From: an uncultured Bacteroidota bacterium
GTDB taxonomy: Bacteria; Bacteroidota; Bacteroidia; Bacteroidales; P3
Direction of reading: 5' to 3'
Assembly (NCBI GenBank): GCA_902793295.1
Contig: CADBDA010000013.1
Span: 61,786 to 125,785 of the forward strand
Length of the DNA: 64,000 nucleotides
Part shown: piece by piece, positions 33,347 through 41,866 of the stretch
Layout: each line of letters opens with the position of its first letter
How positions within the stretch are numbered: position 1 is the first letter of the stretch
Notes under the pieces: generated by a model
Databases searched by the model: none
Seen by the model: only the letters and a program-made list of their open reading frames with translations
Told to the model about the DNA's origin: nothing
Program-made: the position numbers and the translations under genes

Positions 33347-33413
33347 ATCGCGGTCAAGGAAGATTGGTCGCATTTTAATTGTTTGAAGTATAATATTTTA
33401 TTTTGTTTGTTAT

Positions 33414-34070
33414 ATGAAAAAATTATTTTTTGGAGTACTGCTCCTCTCCGTTGTGGCCTTGATGGGCGCCTGCAATCGCCAGTCAGCATCCGATGCTGCT
33501 GCCGCCACCCAAACCGATACCGACAACATCTATCAGTTCAGCGTCTTGAACCAGACGGGCGACACCGTGGCCCTGGGCGACTACAAGGGCAAGGTGCTGC
33601 TGCTCGTCAACAGCGCCACCCAGTGCGGCTTCACCCCTCAGTACGAGGAACTGCAGGCCCTCTATGCCAAATACAAGGACAAAGGGTTTGAAATCATCGA
33701 TTTCCCCTGCAACCAATTCGGCGAACAGGCCCCAGGTACCAACGAGGAAATCCACGGTTTCTGCTCGCTCAACTACGGCATCACGTTCGCGCAGATGGAC
33801 AAAATCGACGTCAATGGCCCCAATGCCATTCCGCTCTACAGCTGGCTGAAAGAGAAGGCTCCCTTTGGCGGCTTCGACCTCAACGACCCGCGTGGCGCCT
33901 ATCTCAACGAGATGTTCCTCAAACAGGATTCTCTCTATGCTCAAAATCCTGACATCAAATGGAATTTCACCAAGTTCCTGATCGACAAGGAGGGGAATGT
34001 GCTCTCACGTTTCGAACCCACCGATTCCATCTCCAAAGTGGATGCCGCCATCGCTGCTGCGCTCAAATAG
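33414..34070 (+). CDS. Glutathione-peroxidase-family lipoprotein
   Basis: A thioredoxin-fold peroxidase of 218 residues with a lipoprotein signal (lipidated Cys20 in ALMGAC). Members reduce hydrogen peroxide and organic peroxides with thioredoxin or glutathione. The peroxidatic cysteine is Cys71 in VNSATQCGFTPQY, the DFPCNQFGEQAPG motif gives Cys99, and the C-terminal 'IKWNFTKFLIDKEGNV' holds the conserved Trp-Asn. Cysteine replaces selenocysteine. Lipidation suggests an envelope-localised peroxide defence. A terminator follows at 34123. Confidence 0.92.
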   Translation: MKKLFFGVLLLSVVALMGACNRQSASDAAAATQTDTDNIYQFSVLNQTGDTVALGDYKGKVLLLVNSATQCGFTPQYEELQALYAKYKDKGFEIIDFPCNQFGEQAPGTNEEIHGFCSLNYGITFAQMDKIDVNGPNAIPLYSWLKEKAPFGGFDLNDPRGAYLNEMFLKQDSLYAQNPDIKWNFTKFLIDKEGNVLSRFEPTDSISKVDAAIAAALK

Positions 34071-34122
34071 AACGGTGAGGTGTGATGGATGAAATGTGGG
34101 GGTGAGTAGTGAATAAAAATAG

Positions 34123-34158
34123 TTTCGGCGGGCCGTTCGCGACCCGCCGAAATTGTTT
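34123..34158. terminator. Terminator between glutathione-peroxidase and Fur genes
   Basis: TTTCGGCGGG (34123-34132) pairs with CCCGCCGAAA (34143-34152) with a 10-base loop. On the plus strand it is followed by TTGTTTTTG, and on the minus strand by a T-rich run, so it serves both convergent genes. Confidence 0.82.
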
Positions 34159-34164
34159 TTGATC

Positions 34165-34596
34165 TTATTGTTTCGCGGCCTTTTGGGCGCATCGCGAACA
34201 GATGCCTTTGACTATATATTCTGTCTCCTCTACCTGAAACCCTTCGGGAAGGGGCACCTGCGGTATGCTGGTATTGGTCAGACAGTAGGTGTTGTGGCAG
34301 ATGCGGCAGGTCAGATGCACATGTCCCATGCAGTGGCGCGTGTCGTCGTGGTGGCAGACACAGTATTTCTGCACTCCGCTGCCGTCGTCGACATTGTGCA
34401 GCAGGTGGGAGTCGTTCAGTATTGTCAGGGTGCGGAACAGCGTGCTGCGGTCCACGGTGGGCAGCGCCTCCTCCATGTCGTAGAGGCTGAACACGCCTTC
34501 CATTTCGTGGCGTATCTGTTTCCATATCATCAGCCTTACCGCGGTGATGCGGATGCCGGCATTGCGTAGTGTCTGTTCGTCGTTCATATGTTCCAT
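34165..34596 (-). CDS. Fur-family metal-dependent regulator
   Basis: A Fur-family transcription factor of 143 residues. The N-terminal winged helix includes 'GIRITAVRLMIWKQI' and the recognition helix in 'DRSTLFRTLTILNDSHLL'. The dimerisation domain has the metal-site stretch GHVHLTCRICHNTYCL and two CxxC pairs (Cys97/100 and Cys133/136) that bind structural zinc. ATG 34596 lies four bases after the P-type ATPase stop, so the two form an operon; ATG 34587 is an alternative. Most Fur proteins control metal uptake or peroxide response. Pairing with an exporter suggests a zinc-sensing role, possibly using the palindrome at 36723-36739. Confidence 0.9.
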   Translation of the reverse strand: MEHMNDEQTLRNAGIRITAVRLMIWKQIRHEMEGVFSLYDMEEALPTVDRSTLFRTLTILNDSHLLHNVDDGSGVQKYCVCHHDDTRHCMGHVHLTCRICHNTYCLTNTSIPQVPLPEGFQVEETEYIVKGICSRCAQKAAKQ

Positions 34597-34600
34597 AACG

Positions 34601-36670
34601 TCAATTGCTGTTTTTTAGTGCGCGCATGGCGTTCAGTACGGCCAAAACGGTGACGCCGACATCGGCGAATACAGCCATCCACATGCTTGCCACGCCTATC
34701 GCTGCCAGCAGCAGCACCGCCACTTTGACGCCTATGGCGAACACCACATTCTGTCGGGCAATGCTCAGTGTGCGTCGCGCGGTCTTGATGGCGACGGCTA
34801 TCTTCGCAGGGTCGTCGTCCATCAGCACCACGTCGGCGGCTTCAATGGCGGCGTCGCTTCCCAGTCCGCCCATGGCGATGCCGATATCGGCTCGGGCCAG
34901 TACGGGTGCGTCGTTGATTCCGTCGCCCACAAAGGCCACTGCGCTGTCGTCGCTGCGCTGGTTCAGCAGGGTCTCCACCGCCACCACCTTGTCGGCGGGC
35001 ATCAGCTCGCAATGCCATTCGTCTATCGAAAGCCGCTGGGCCACATCGGTGCCTACAGCTTCGCGGTCGCCGGTCAGCATCACGGTCTTTTTCACACCGA
35101 GTTGGCGCAGCGCCTCGATGGCTTCGCGGCTGGTGGGTTTCACTTGGTCGTTTATCACGATATGGCCTGCATATTCGCCGTCAATGGCCACATGGATGAT
35201 GGTGCCCTTCTCTCCGCAGTCGTGCCAGCCGATGCCCATGTCGTCCATCATCTGGCTGTTGCCGACGCTCACCTGCCGTCCCTCGACGGTGGCTTGTATG
35301 CCGCGTCCGGCAAGTTCCGTAACATCGCTGATGCGGCATCCGTCGGTGGCCTCGTCGGGAAAGGCGTCCCGTAGCGCGGTGCCGATGGGGTGGGTGCTGA
35401 AGTGCTCCACATGGGCCGCCAAATGCAGCAGATGGCGCTCGTCGCACTGTTCCGGATGAACGGCCTCCACGGCAAAACGACCGTGGGTCAGTGTGCCGGT
35501 CTTGTCGAAAACGATGGTGCCTGTCTTCGCCAACACATCCATAAAATTGGCTCCCTTCACAAGAATACCGTTGCGCGACGCGCCGCCTATACCACCGAAG
35601 AATGTAAGCGGAACGCTGATAACCAGCGCACAAGGACAGGAGACGACCAGAAACAGCAGTGCCCTATAAAGCCACACGGGGAAGGCTGCACCGAAATTTC
35701 CGCTCAGCAGTGGCGGCAGCAGCGCCAACGACAATGCGGCAAAGACTACAACGGGTGTATACACCTTGGCAAATCGGGCTATGAAGGTCTCGCTGTGGGC
35801 TTTATGTTCGCCGGCGGACTCCACCAGTCGGATAATCTTGCTGGCGGTGCTTTCTTCGAACGGCTTCGTGACACGTGCGGTCACCACGCCGCTGATATTG
35901 ACACATCCCGAAATCACCTCGTCGCCTTCTCCGGCTTCGCGGGGCATGCTCTCCCCGGTCAGCGCTATGGTGTTCAGTGCGGTGCTGCCTTCAATGATGA
36001 CACCGTCCAGCGGCACCTTTTCTCCGGGTTGGATGACTATGATGTCGCCTACGGCAACTTCTTCAGGATGAATGGTCTCCAGCTTGTCGCCGCGCTTCAC
36101 ATGGGCGCTGTCCGGACGTATCTCCATCAGGTGGGCGATGCTTTTGCGGCTCTGTCCTTCGGCGTAGCCTTCAAAGAGCTCGCCGACTTGGAAGAACAGC
36201 ATCACGAATACTGCTTCGGGAAACTGCGTCTCGGCGCCGGGAAGGAATCCGATGCAGAGCGCGCCGATGGTGGCGACGGCCATCAGGAAATGCTCGTTGA
36301 AGACGTCGCCGCTGGCAATGCCTTCGGCGGCTTCGCGCAGGGTGCCGAAACCGGCGGCAAGGTAGGGGACGAGGTACACGAGCAGCAGCTGCCATGTGGG
36401 AAGCTGGGTGCTCTTCTCTATAATAATGGCAACGGCAAGCAGCAGTGCCGAAATGATGATAACGGCCAACTGGCGTCGCGGCGACTCGTCGTGGTGGTGA
36501 TGCTCGTGGTGGTGATGCTCGTGTCCCTCGTGGCAATGGCAGTGCCCGTGGTGTTCGTGCGCATCGTGGTGGCAATGTCCGTGGTGGTGTTCCTCTTGAC
36601 AACCGCAATGTTCCTCGTGCGGGTGTTCGCAGCAGTGTTGCTCGTGCTTATGGTTGTGATTATCAGACAT
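34601..36670 (-). CDS. zntA: Zinc/cadmium-type P1B ATPase with His-rich N-terminus
   Basis: A heavy-metal efflux ATPase of 689 residues in the inner membrane. The first 70 residues are extremely His-rich with several Cys (MSDNHNHKHEQHCCEHPHEE and further HH runs), a probable metal-binding tail in place of a ferredoxin-like HMA domain. Next come the membrane segments, the TGES actuator motif (ALTGESMPRE), the ion-binding CPC (SCPCALVISVP), the phosphorylation motif DKTGTLTHG, the P-domain GDGINDAP and C-terminal membrane helices with 'MAVFADVGVTVLAVLNAMR'. CPC together with the Asp in the last helix suggests Zn/Cd/Pb specificity. The Fur-family gene follows by four bases. Confidence 0.93.
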   Translation of the reverse strand: MSDNHNHKHEQHCCEHPHEEHCGCQEEHHHGHCHHDAHEHHGHCHCHEGHEHHHHEHHHHDESPRRQLAVIIISALLLAVAIIIEKSTQLPTWQLLLVYLVPYLAAGFGTLREAAEGIASGDVFNEHFLMAVATIGALCIGFLPGAETQFPEAVFVMLFFQVGELFEGYAEGQSRKSIAHLMEIRPDSAHVKRGDKLETIHPEEVAVGDIIVIQPGEKVPLDGVIIEGSTALNTIALTGESMPREAGEGDEVISGCVNISGVVTARVTKPFEESTASKIIRLVESAGEHKAHSETFIARFAKVYTPVVVFAALSLALLPPLLSGNFGAAFPVWLYRALLFLVVSCPCALVISVPLTFFGGIGGASRNGILVKGANFMDVLAKTGTIVFDKTGTLTHGRFAVEAVHPEQCDERHLLHLAAHVEHFSTHPIGTALRDAFPDEATDGCRISDVTELAGRGIQATVEGRQVSVGNSQMMDDMGIGWHDCGEKGTIIHVAIDGEYAGHIVINDQVKPTSREAIEALRQLGVKKTVMLTGDREAVGTDVAQRLSIDEWHCELMPADKVVAVETLLNQRSDDSAVAFVGDGINDAPVLARADIGIAMGGLGSDAAIEAADVVLMDDDPAKIAVAIKTARRTLSIARQNVVFAIGVKVAVLLLAAIGVASMWMAVFADVGVTVLAVLNAMRALKNSN

Positions 36671-36702
36671 ATCTTTGGTGTTTTATTTGTTTCGTTCTGG
36701 AT

Positions 36703-36711
36703 GCAAAGATA
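36703..36711 (-). promoter_or_regulatory. -7 box (TATCTTTGC) of the P-ATPase/fur operon
   Basis: TATCTTTGC on the minus strand, 33 bases before ATG 36670. The palindrome at 36723-36739 lies over its -33 region. Confidence 0.75.
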
Positions 36712-36722
36712 CGTCGGCATTC

Positions 36723-36739
36723 TTGCAACTGAGTTGCAA
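36723..36739. promoter_or_regulatory. 17-bp palindrome, candidate Fur-family operator
   Basis: TTGCAAC TGA GTTGCAA is a perfect palindrome with 7-bp arms and a 3-base centre. It lies 12 bases upstream of the P-ATPase -7 box, over the -33 element, a position where a bound regulator would block or tune transcription. The only regulator in the operon is of the Fur family. Confidence 0.65.
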
Positions 36740-36777
36740 AGATGCTATTGCTGGCAGACGTTGGTGGCTGCGTGGCG

Positions 36778-38019
36778 TCAGAACAGGATGAAGCGCTCTT
36801 TGAAACGCATATAGAATCCGACAAGGAGGTCGGTTTTGCCGAGGTCCAGGTCATGGTAGAAATCGGCTTGCAGGCCGAGGTTGAGGCCTTTGAATTGGTG
36901 CTCGTAAGCGATGCTGAAGGTCACAATGTTGCGTATGTCGGTGGCTTCTGCAAGTGTCGTCGTGGGGGGTATGTGCAGTGCGCTGTAGGCGTTGGCCGAC
37001 CAGAACTGTGGACTTCCCATGGCGCTGAAATAATGGTCGCCGTGCCAGTAACCTGCAACGGCTCGGAGGCTCCATCCGCGCCGCTCGTCGGGATTGAGGC
37101 GATGGTATTCGTATGCCACGGTGGGGTAGAGGGCGTTGCCGCCGTGGTCGAGTGTATGGTCCTCAAGATGATAGAAATAGAATGGCAGGTCGAAAGCCAA
37201 CAGATGGTATTTGGATTGGATGTTGTTGCCCCAAAGATAGTAGGCGTGAAGCCCGATGCATTCGTTGAAGGTGGTGACGGTGTTGGTGTCGATGGTTTTG
37301 ACTTCGCCGCCGCGATGGCTGGCAATGAAGTGGGCCGGTAGCGTTATTTCCCATCCTCTTATGGTGGATTTTACGATATGTCCGTCTTCGGCATCGTGCG
37401 CTATGAAATTCTTTTTATTGTTGAAAATCAGTAGTGTGTGTTTCGTTCCCATCGTGAAGCGCTCTTGGTCGGGTGTCCACGGGGTCAGGTAGTGCGTCCA
37501 GTCGAGCCAGGTGTCGCTGCACCATCTGTTGGTTCGTGTAAGTATCTGAAGACCATCTTCCTGGTAGTTGAAAATCCAACCTGAGGGGTCGTAGACGGGT
37601 GCGTCGAGCCGGTGGGTGTGACTGCCGTAGAGCGTTCCGGCGACAAGGGTGAGCCATCGTGTGGGTTTGTATAGTAGTGATAATGTGGGACGAAGGCGGT
37701 AGAGCGAGTCGAGTCCTGCAAAGGCGGAGGCATTGAGGCCCACCGACAGTTGGGCGCGCTCATTGATGCCGTAGACAAGGGTGGGGGAGAGACGGAATCC
37801 TGCCACGGAATAGCCTTTGGCAAAGGGCGTTGCGTATTCGGCGTCGAGAAAGAAACCGTTGGCGTCGACGTCGAGCGACAGGTGGCGGCAGTTGTGAACG
37901 AGGTCGCTGTCCGTGGGGGGCTGGTCGCCGAGCATCGATAGCGTTGTGCTGTTATACTGGGCCGCTGCCGAAAAAACTGCAACCATCGCTATTGCGAGGA
38001 TGAAAAAGTGTCGTTTCAT
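36778..38019 (-). CDS. Outer-membrane beta-barrel protein of unknown function
   Basis: The 413-residue protein has a signal peptide (MKRHFFILAIAMVAVFSAAAQ) and many alternating hydrophobic/aromatic strands ending in a terminal aromatic strand ('LLVGFYMRFKERFILF'), consistent with an outer-membrane barrel. Segments such as 'YSVAGFRLSPTLVYGIN', 'AQLSVGLNASAFAG' and 'SIAYEHQFKGLNLGLQADFYHD' alternate strand and turn. It has its own promoter. The gene lies upstream of the P-ATPase operon on the same strand, so a role in metal or nutrient passage is possible but not shown. Confidence 0.72.
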   Translation of the reverse strand: MKRHFFILAIAMVAVFSAAAQYNSTTLSMLGDQPPTDSDLVHNCRHLSLDVDANGFFLDAEYATPFAKGYSVAGFRLSPTLVYGINERAQLSVGLNASAFAGLDSLYRLRPTLSLLYKPTRWLTLVAGTLYGSHTHRLDAPVYDPSGWIFNYQEDGLQILTRTNRWCSDTWLDWTHYLTPWTPDQERFTMGTKHTLLIFNNKKNFIAHDAEDGHIVKSTIRGWEITLPAHFIASHRGGEVKTIDTNTVTTFNECIGLHAYYLWGNNIQSKYHLLAFDLPFYFYHLEDHTLDHGGNALYPTVAYEYHRLNPDERRGWSLRAVAGYWHGDHYFSAMGSPQFWSANAYSALHIPPTTTLAEATDIRNIVTFSIAYEHQFKGLNLGLQADFYHDLDLGKTDLLVGFYMRFKERFILF

Positions 38020-38037
38020 AACTTCATTTTTGAAATT

Positions 38038-38046
38038 GCAAAGGTA
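38038..38046 (-). promoter_or_regulatory. -7 box (TACCTTTGC) of the barrel gene at 36778
   Basis: TACCTTTGC on the minus strand, 18 bases before the start codon at 38019. The short distance indicates a very short leader. Confidence 0.6.
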
Positions 38047-38169
38047 CTAATTCTGCCGCTAATGGCAAAATTTATTTTCCGCCGTGTGCTTTCGCGCTTC
38101 TTCGTGTCAGAAAATCAAAATTTTAGGTTTTCTTATTAAATTCTTTAATATTATATGGAAAAAATTTCC

Positions 38170-38178
38170 TATTTTTGC
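38170..38178 (+). promoter_or_regulatory. -7 box (TATTTTTGC) of guaB
   Basis: TATTTTTGC on the plus strand, 18 bases before ATG 38197. It lies inside the longer open frame that starts at 38155 and so excludes that start. Confidence 0.75.
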
Positions 38179-38196
38179 ACGAAATTTTTATTCTTT

Positions 38197-39669
38197 ATGT
38201 ATACAGACACCACAAAGTTTATTGGCGAAGGTCTCACGTACGACGACGTGCTCCTCGTCCCCTCTTATTCCGACGTTCTTCCTCGCGAGGTTAAAGTCAA
38301 CTCGCGTTTCTCCCGCAACATCATGCTCAACGTGCCGCTCGTCTCGGCCGCCATGGACACCGTCACCGAAGCCGCTATGGCTATCGGCATGGCCCAGGAA
38401 GGTGGCATCGGCGTGCTCCACAAAAACATGACCATCGAAAGTCAGGCCAATGAGGTCCGCAAGGTCAAACGCTCCGAAAACGGCATGATCGTCGACCCCG
38501 TCACCTTGGGCAAGGACGCCCTTGTCAAGGATGCCCTCAGCCTCATGCACGAATACCACATCGGCGGCATCCCTATTGTGGACAACAATAAAAAACTCAT
38601 CGGCATGGTCACCAACCGCGACCTCCGCTTCGAACGCAACCTCAGCCGCCCCCTCAGCGAGATCATGATCACCCGTCTCGTCACCACCCACGAGGGCACC
38701 ACTTTCGAAGAAGCGGCCGAAATCCTCCAGGAACACAAAATCGAAAAACTCCCTGTCGTCAACCCCGAAGGCCATTTCGTGGGTCTCATCACCTATAGCG
38801 ACATCATGAAAAACAAGGAGCATCCCAATGCCTGCAAAGACCAGAACGGTCGTCTCCGCGTGGCCGCCGGTGTCGGCATCACCGCCGATATGATGGACCG
38901 CGTCGACGCTCTGGTCGAGGCTGGCGTCGATGCCATCGTCATCGATACTGCTCACGGTCATTCCATCCGCGTCGTCGATGCCCTCAAAAATGTCAAAAGC
39001 AAATATCCCAATCTCGACGTCGTCGTGGGCAACATCGCCACCGGCGAAGCGGCCATCATGCTGGCCGAGGCTGGCGCCGACGCCGTCAAGGTGGGTATCG
39101 GCCCCGGAAGCATCTGCTCCACTCGCATCATCGCCGGTATCGGCGTCCCGCAGCTCACCGCGGTTTGCGAGGTGGCTGGCGCCCTCAAACAGGGCGGCTT
39201 CGACATCCCCCTCATCGCCGACGGCGGCATCCGCTATAGCGGCGACATCGTCAAGGCTATCGCCGCCGGTGCCAGCAGCATCATGATCGGCTCCCTGGTG
39301 GCTGGCGTCGACGAGGCTCCGGGCGAAACCATCATCTTCGAAGGCCGTAAGTTCAAGTCCTATCGCGGCATGGGCTCCCTCGAGGCTATGCAGAGCGGCT
39401 CCAAGGACCGCTATTTCCAGGACAAGGAGACCGATGTCAAGAAACTTGTCCCCGAAGGCGTCGTGGGCCGCGTGCCCTACAAGGGTACCCTCAACGAGGT
39501 GCTCTACCAGCTCGTCGGTGGCCTCAAGGCGGGTATGGGCTATACCGGCTCCAAGGATATCCCCACCCTCCAGAAGGCTCGCTTCATCCGCATCACTGCC
39601 GCCGGCCGCACCGAAAGCCATCCGCACGACATCGCCATCACCCGCGAAGCACCCAACTATTCCCGCTAA
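38197..39669 (+). CDS. guaB: Inosine-5'-monophosphate dehydrogenase
   Basis: The enzyme oxidises IMP to XMP with NAD, the rate-limiting step of GMP synthesis. The 490-residue protein has the start '[22 protein letters not shown]', an N-terminal barrel half, two CBS domains (about 95-200, '[21 protein letters not shown]' and '[16 protein letters not shown]'), and the catalytic loop [10 protein letters not shown] with Cys307. '[19 protein letters not shown]' binds the IMP phosphate, and the C-terminal '[18 protein letters not shown]' is typical. Length is standard. It opens a run of plus-strand genes. Confidence 0.98.
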   Translation: MYTDTTKFIGEGLTYDDVLLVPSYSDVLPREVKVNSRFSRNIMLNVPLVSAAMDTVTEAAMAIGMAQEGGIGVLHKNMTIESQANEVRKVKRSENGMIVDPVTLGKDALVKDALSLMHEYHIGGIPIVDNNKKLIGMVTNRDLRFERNLSRPLSEIMITRLVTTHEGTTFEEAAEILQEHKIEKLPVVNPEGHFVGLITYSDIMKNKEHPNACKDQNGRLRVAAGVGITADMMDRVDALVEAGVDAIVIDTAHGHSIRVVDALKNVKSKYPNLDVVVGNIATGEAAIMLAEAGADAVKVGIGPGSICSTRIIAGIGVPQLTAVCEVAGALKQGGFDIPLIADGGIRYSGDIVKAIAAGASSIMIGSLVAGVDEAPGETIIFEGRKFKSYRGMGSLEAMQSGSKDRYFQDKETDVKKLVPEGVVGRVPYKGTLNEVLYQLVGGLKAGMGYTGSKDIPTLQKARFIRITAAGRTESHPHDIAITREAPNYSR

Positions 39670-39690
39670 TCCCAGACGATAAAAAAAAGA

Positions 39691-39741
39691 CCCTTAACCC
39701 CTTAAACCCTTAAAGCCCTTAAGGACCTTAAACACCTTAAA
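39691..39741. repeat. Short degenerate CCTTAA repeats
   Basis: About seven copies of the motif CCTTAA or CCCTTAAA in roughly 50 bases lie between guaB and the parvulin gene. A similar but shorter group lies at about 44306-44331, after the MoxR gene. The role is unknown. Confidence 0.6.
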
Positions 39742-39772
39742 CTCCAAAAAAAAAGCTTAACCTCCGACCCCA

Positions 39773-41863
39773 ATGAAAAAAATCCTCTCGCTTGCGCTGA
39801 TGGTGGCTCTCGCTGCCTCCCTCTTCGCGCAACAGTCCGACGATCCGGTCCTCTTCGAAATCAACGGCAAGCCCATCCGCCAGTCGGAATTCATGAGCGA
39901 ATTCCGCAGATCCCACGGCCTCGACCCCAAAGCGGCGCCCACTGCCTGCACCTACGAGAAACGTCAGGCCCTCGAGGAGTATGCCGAACTCTTCGTCAAC
40001 TTCCGCACCAAACTGGAAGATGCCTACGCCCTTGGGCTCGACACCACTCCCGCCCTCGTCAAGGAACTGAAAGGCTATCGCGATGAACTGGCGGCACCCT
40101 ATCTCATCGACTCCGCCACCATGCAACGCATCCTCCGCGAGGCTTACGATCGCAACCACTACACCCTCCATGCCGCCCATATCCTCGTGCGCGTCAGCAA
40201 AAACGCCTCTCCCGACGATACCTTGGCTGCCTACAACAAGGCCATGGAGTATTATAACCGCGTCATCAACGGTGAGGATTTCTTCCTCGTGGCATACGAG
40301 GCCAACAAAATCCGACTCATCCAGGAGGGCGTTCCGCCCGACGATCCGCGTCATAAAGACCACGGCGACCTCGGCAATTTCACCGTCTTCGACATGGTCT
40401 ATCCTTTCGAGTCGGCGGCCTACAGCCTCGAACCGGGTCAGATCAGCCTTCCGGTTCGTTCCAACTACGGCTACCATATCATCAAGCTCATCACCAAGTC
40501 GCGCTTCTACGGCCGTTGCTCCTTCCAGCACATCTGGTGCGCCTCCAACAACAACCCCGAGCAGGCGCAAAACCGCATCAACGATGCGCTCAACCACCTG
40601 AAAGAGGGTGAGTCCTTCGCCACCGTCTGCCTCAACTATTCCGACGACAACACCACCGTCCACAACGGGGGCTTCGTCGCCGATGCGCGTGCCCAGCAGC
40701 TGCCGCCGGAATACGTCGATGTGCTCTCCCGCCTAAAACCGGGCGAGATTTCGGCTCCCTTCCAGACTTCTTACGGCTGGCATATCTTGCTCCTCAACAG
40801 CAAGGATTCGATCCCTCCGTTCGAGGACATGGTGCCCAACTACAAGCAGCGTCTGGCGCGTGACCAGCGTAGCGCCGAACCGCGCAAGTCCTTCATCCAG
40901 CGCAGCAAGGAGCGCTACCTCTTCTCCGACTACACCAAGATGTACCTCAAACCGGCCCGCCGCGGCGACAAAGCGGACAGGAAACCGCTGGCCGACCTCG
41001 ACCAGTGTGTTGCCGCCCTCGCCCCCGAGGTCTTCAACCGCGTCTGGATCTTCAACGACTCCCTCATCTCCGACTATCGTCCGCTCTTCTCCATCGGCGA
41101 TTCGTCCTACAATGCCGTCGATTTCCTTCGCTGGGTCGAGGCCAACCAGCATGTGGTTCGCCCTCACGATATGAAGGTCTATGTCCAAAATCGCTACAAC
41201 GACTTCATCGATGAGATGGTCTACCGCTACGCCGACTCCCGTCTGGAAGAGGAAAACCCCGATTTCCGCGAACTTGTCAACGAGTACCGCAACGGTCTCA
41301 TGATCTTCTCCTACAACGACCAGATGGTGTGGTCCAAGTCTGTCACCGATACCGCTGGTTTCCTCGACTTCTACAACCGCTCGTCCCAGTCTCGCAGCAT
41401 CGACAACGAGGCCGATGCGCCTTATTTCTGGAACACCCGCGCCGATGTCACCCTCGTCACCGTCGACGACAGCGCCTTCATCAAACCGTCCAAAGTGGTC
41501 AGCCTGCTCCAGAAGGCTACAAAGAAGCATTGGAACCGTGGCCAGATCTCCGACCGTCTGCACGACGCAGCCCGCAAGGACGCCTCGCTGCGTGTCGAAA
41601 ACCAACGGCTCGAAGAGAATGCCCAGCAGCTGCTCAAGTCGGGCTGCTTCCGCCCGGGGGTCTACACCGTCGCCCTCCCCAAGGGCTATCAGGTGATCCG
41701 TGTCGACAATGTCATCAATCCCACCCTCAAATCGGCCACCGAGGCGCGTGGCTACTACCTCAACGACTACCAGGCGTTCCTCGACAGCCAGCTCATCGGG
41801 CGCCTCCGCAAAAAGTACAACGTCGTCATCCATCAGGATGTCCTCGACGCCATCACTTACTAA
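39773..41863 (+). CDS. Secreted peptidyl-prolyl isomerase with two parvulin domains
   Basis: A 696-residue protein with a signal peptide (MKKILSLALMVALAASLFAQ), periplasmic. After an N-terminal chaperone segment there are two parvulin (PpiC/rotamase) domains. The first includes 'HAAHILVRVSKNASPDD' and 'GDLGNFTVFDMVYPFESAAYSL'; the second includes 'FQHIWCASNNNPEQ', 'GGFVADARAQQLPPEYVD' and 'FQTSYGWHILLLNSKDSIPPF'. A long C-terminal extension follows. These enzymes help fold outer-membrane proteins. It lies 103 bases after guaB and three bases before a second parvulin gene. Confidence 0.9.
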   Translation: MKKILSLALMVALAASLFAQQSDDPVLFEINGKPIRQSEFMSEFRRSHGLDPKAAPTACTYEKRQALEEYAELFVNFRTKLEDAYALGLDTTPALVKELKGYRDELAAPYLIDSATMQRILREAYDRNHYTLHAAHILVRVSKNASPDDTLAAYNKAMEYYNRVINGEDFFLVAYEANKIRLIQEGVPPDDPRHKDHGDLGNFTVFDMVYPFESAAYSLEPGQISLPVRSNYGYHIIKLITKSRFYGRCSFQHIWCASNNNPEQAQNRINDALNHLKEGESFATVCLNYSDDNTTVHNGGFVADARAQQLPPEYVDVLSRLKPGEISAPFQTSYGWHILLLNSKDSIPPFEDMVPNYKQRLARDQRSAEPRKSFIQRSKERYLFSDYTKMYLKPARRGDKADRKPLADLDQCVAALAPEVFNRVWIFNDSLISDYRPLFSIGDSSYNAVDFLRWVEANQHVVRPHDMKVYVQNRYNDFIDEMVYRYADSRLEEENPDFRELVNEYRNGLMIFSYNDQMVWSKSVTDTAGFLDFYNRSSQSRSIDNEADAPYFWNTRADVTLVTVDDSAFIKPSKVVSLLQKATKKHWNRGQISDRLHDAARKDASLRVENQRLEENAQQLLKSGCFRPGVYTVALPKGYQVIRVDNVINPTLKSATEARGYYLNDYQAFLDSQLIGRLRKKYNVVIHQDVLDAITY

Positions 41864-41866
41864 CTC

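Noticed and set aside
31896..33386. 496-residue plus-strand frame opposite the bleomycin-hydrolase-like gene
   Set aside because: It is a shadow of the peptidase gene, which has a signal peptide and the full catalytic set.
38188..39627. 479-residue frame antisense to guaB
   Set aside because: guaB is certain, and the antisense frame has no start region or motif.
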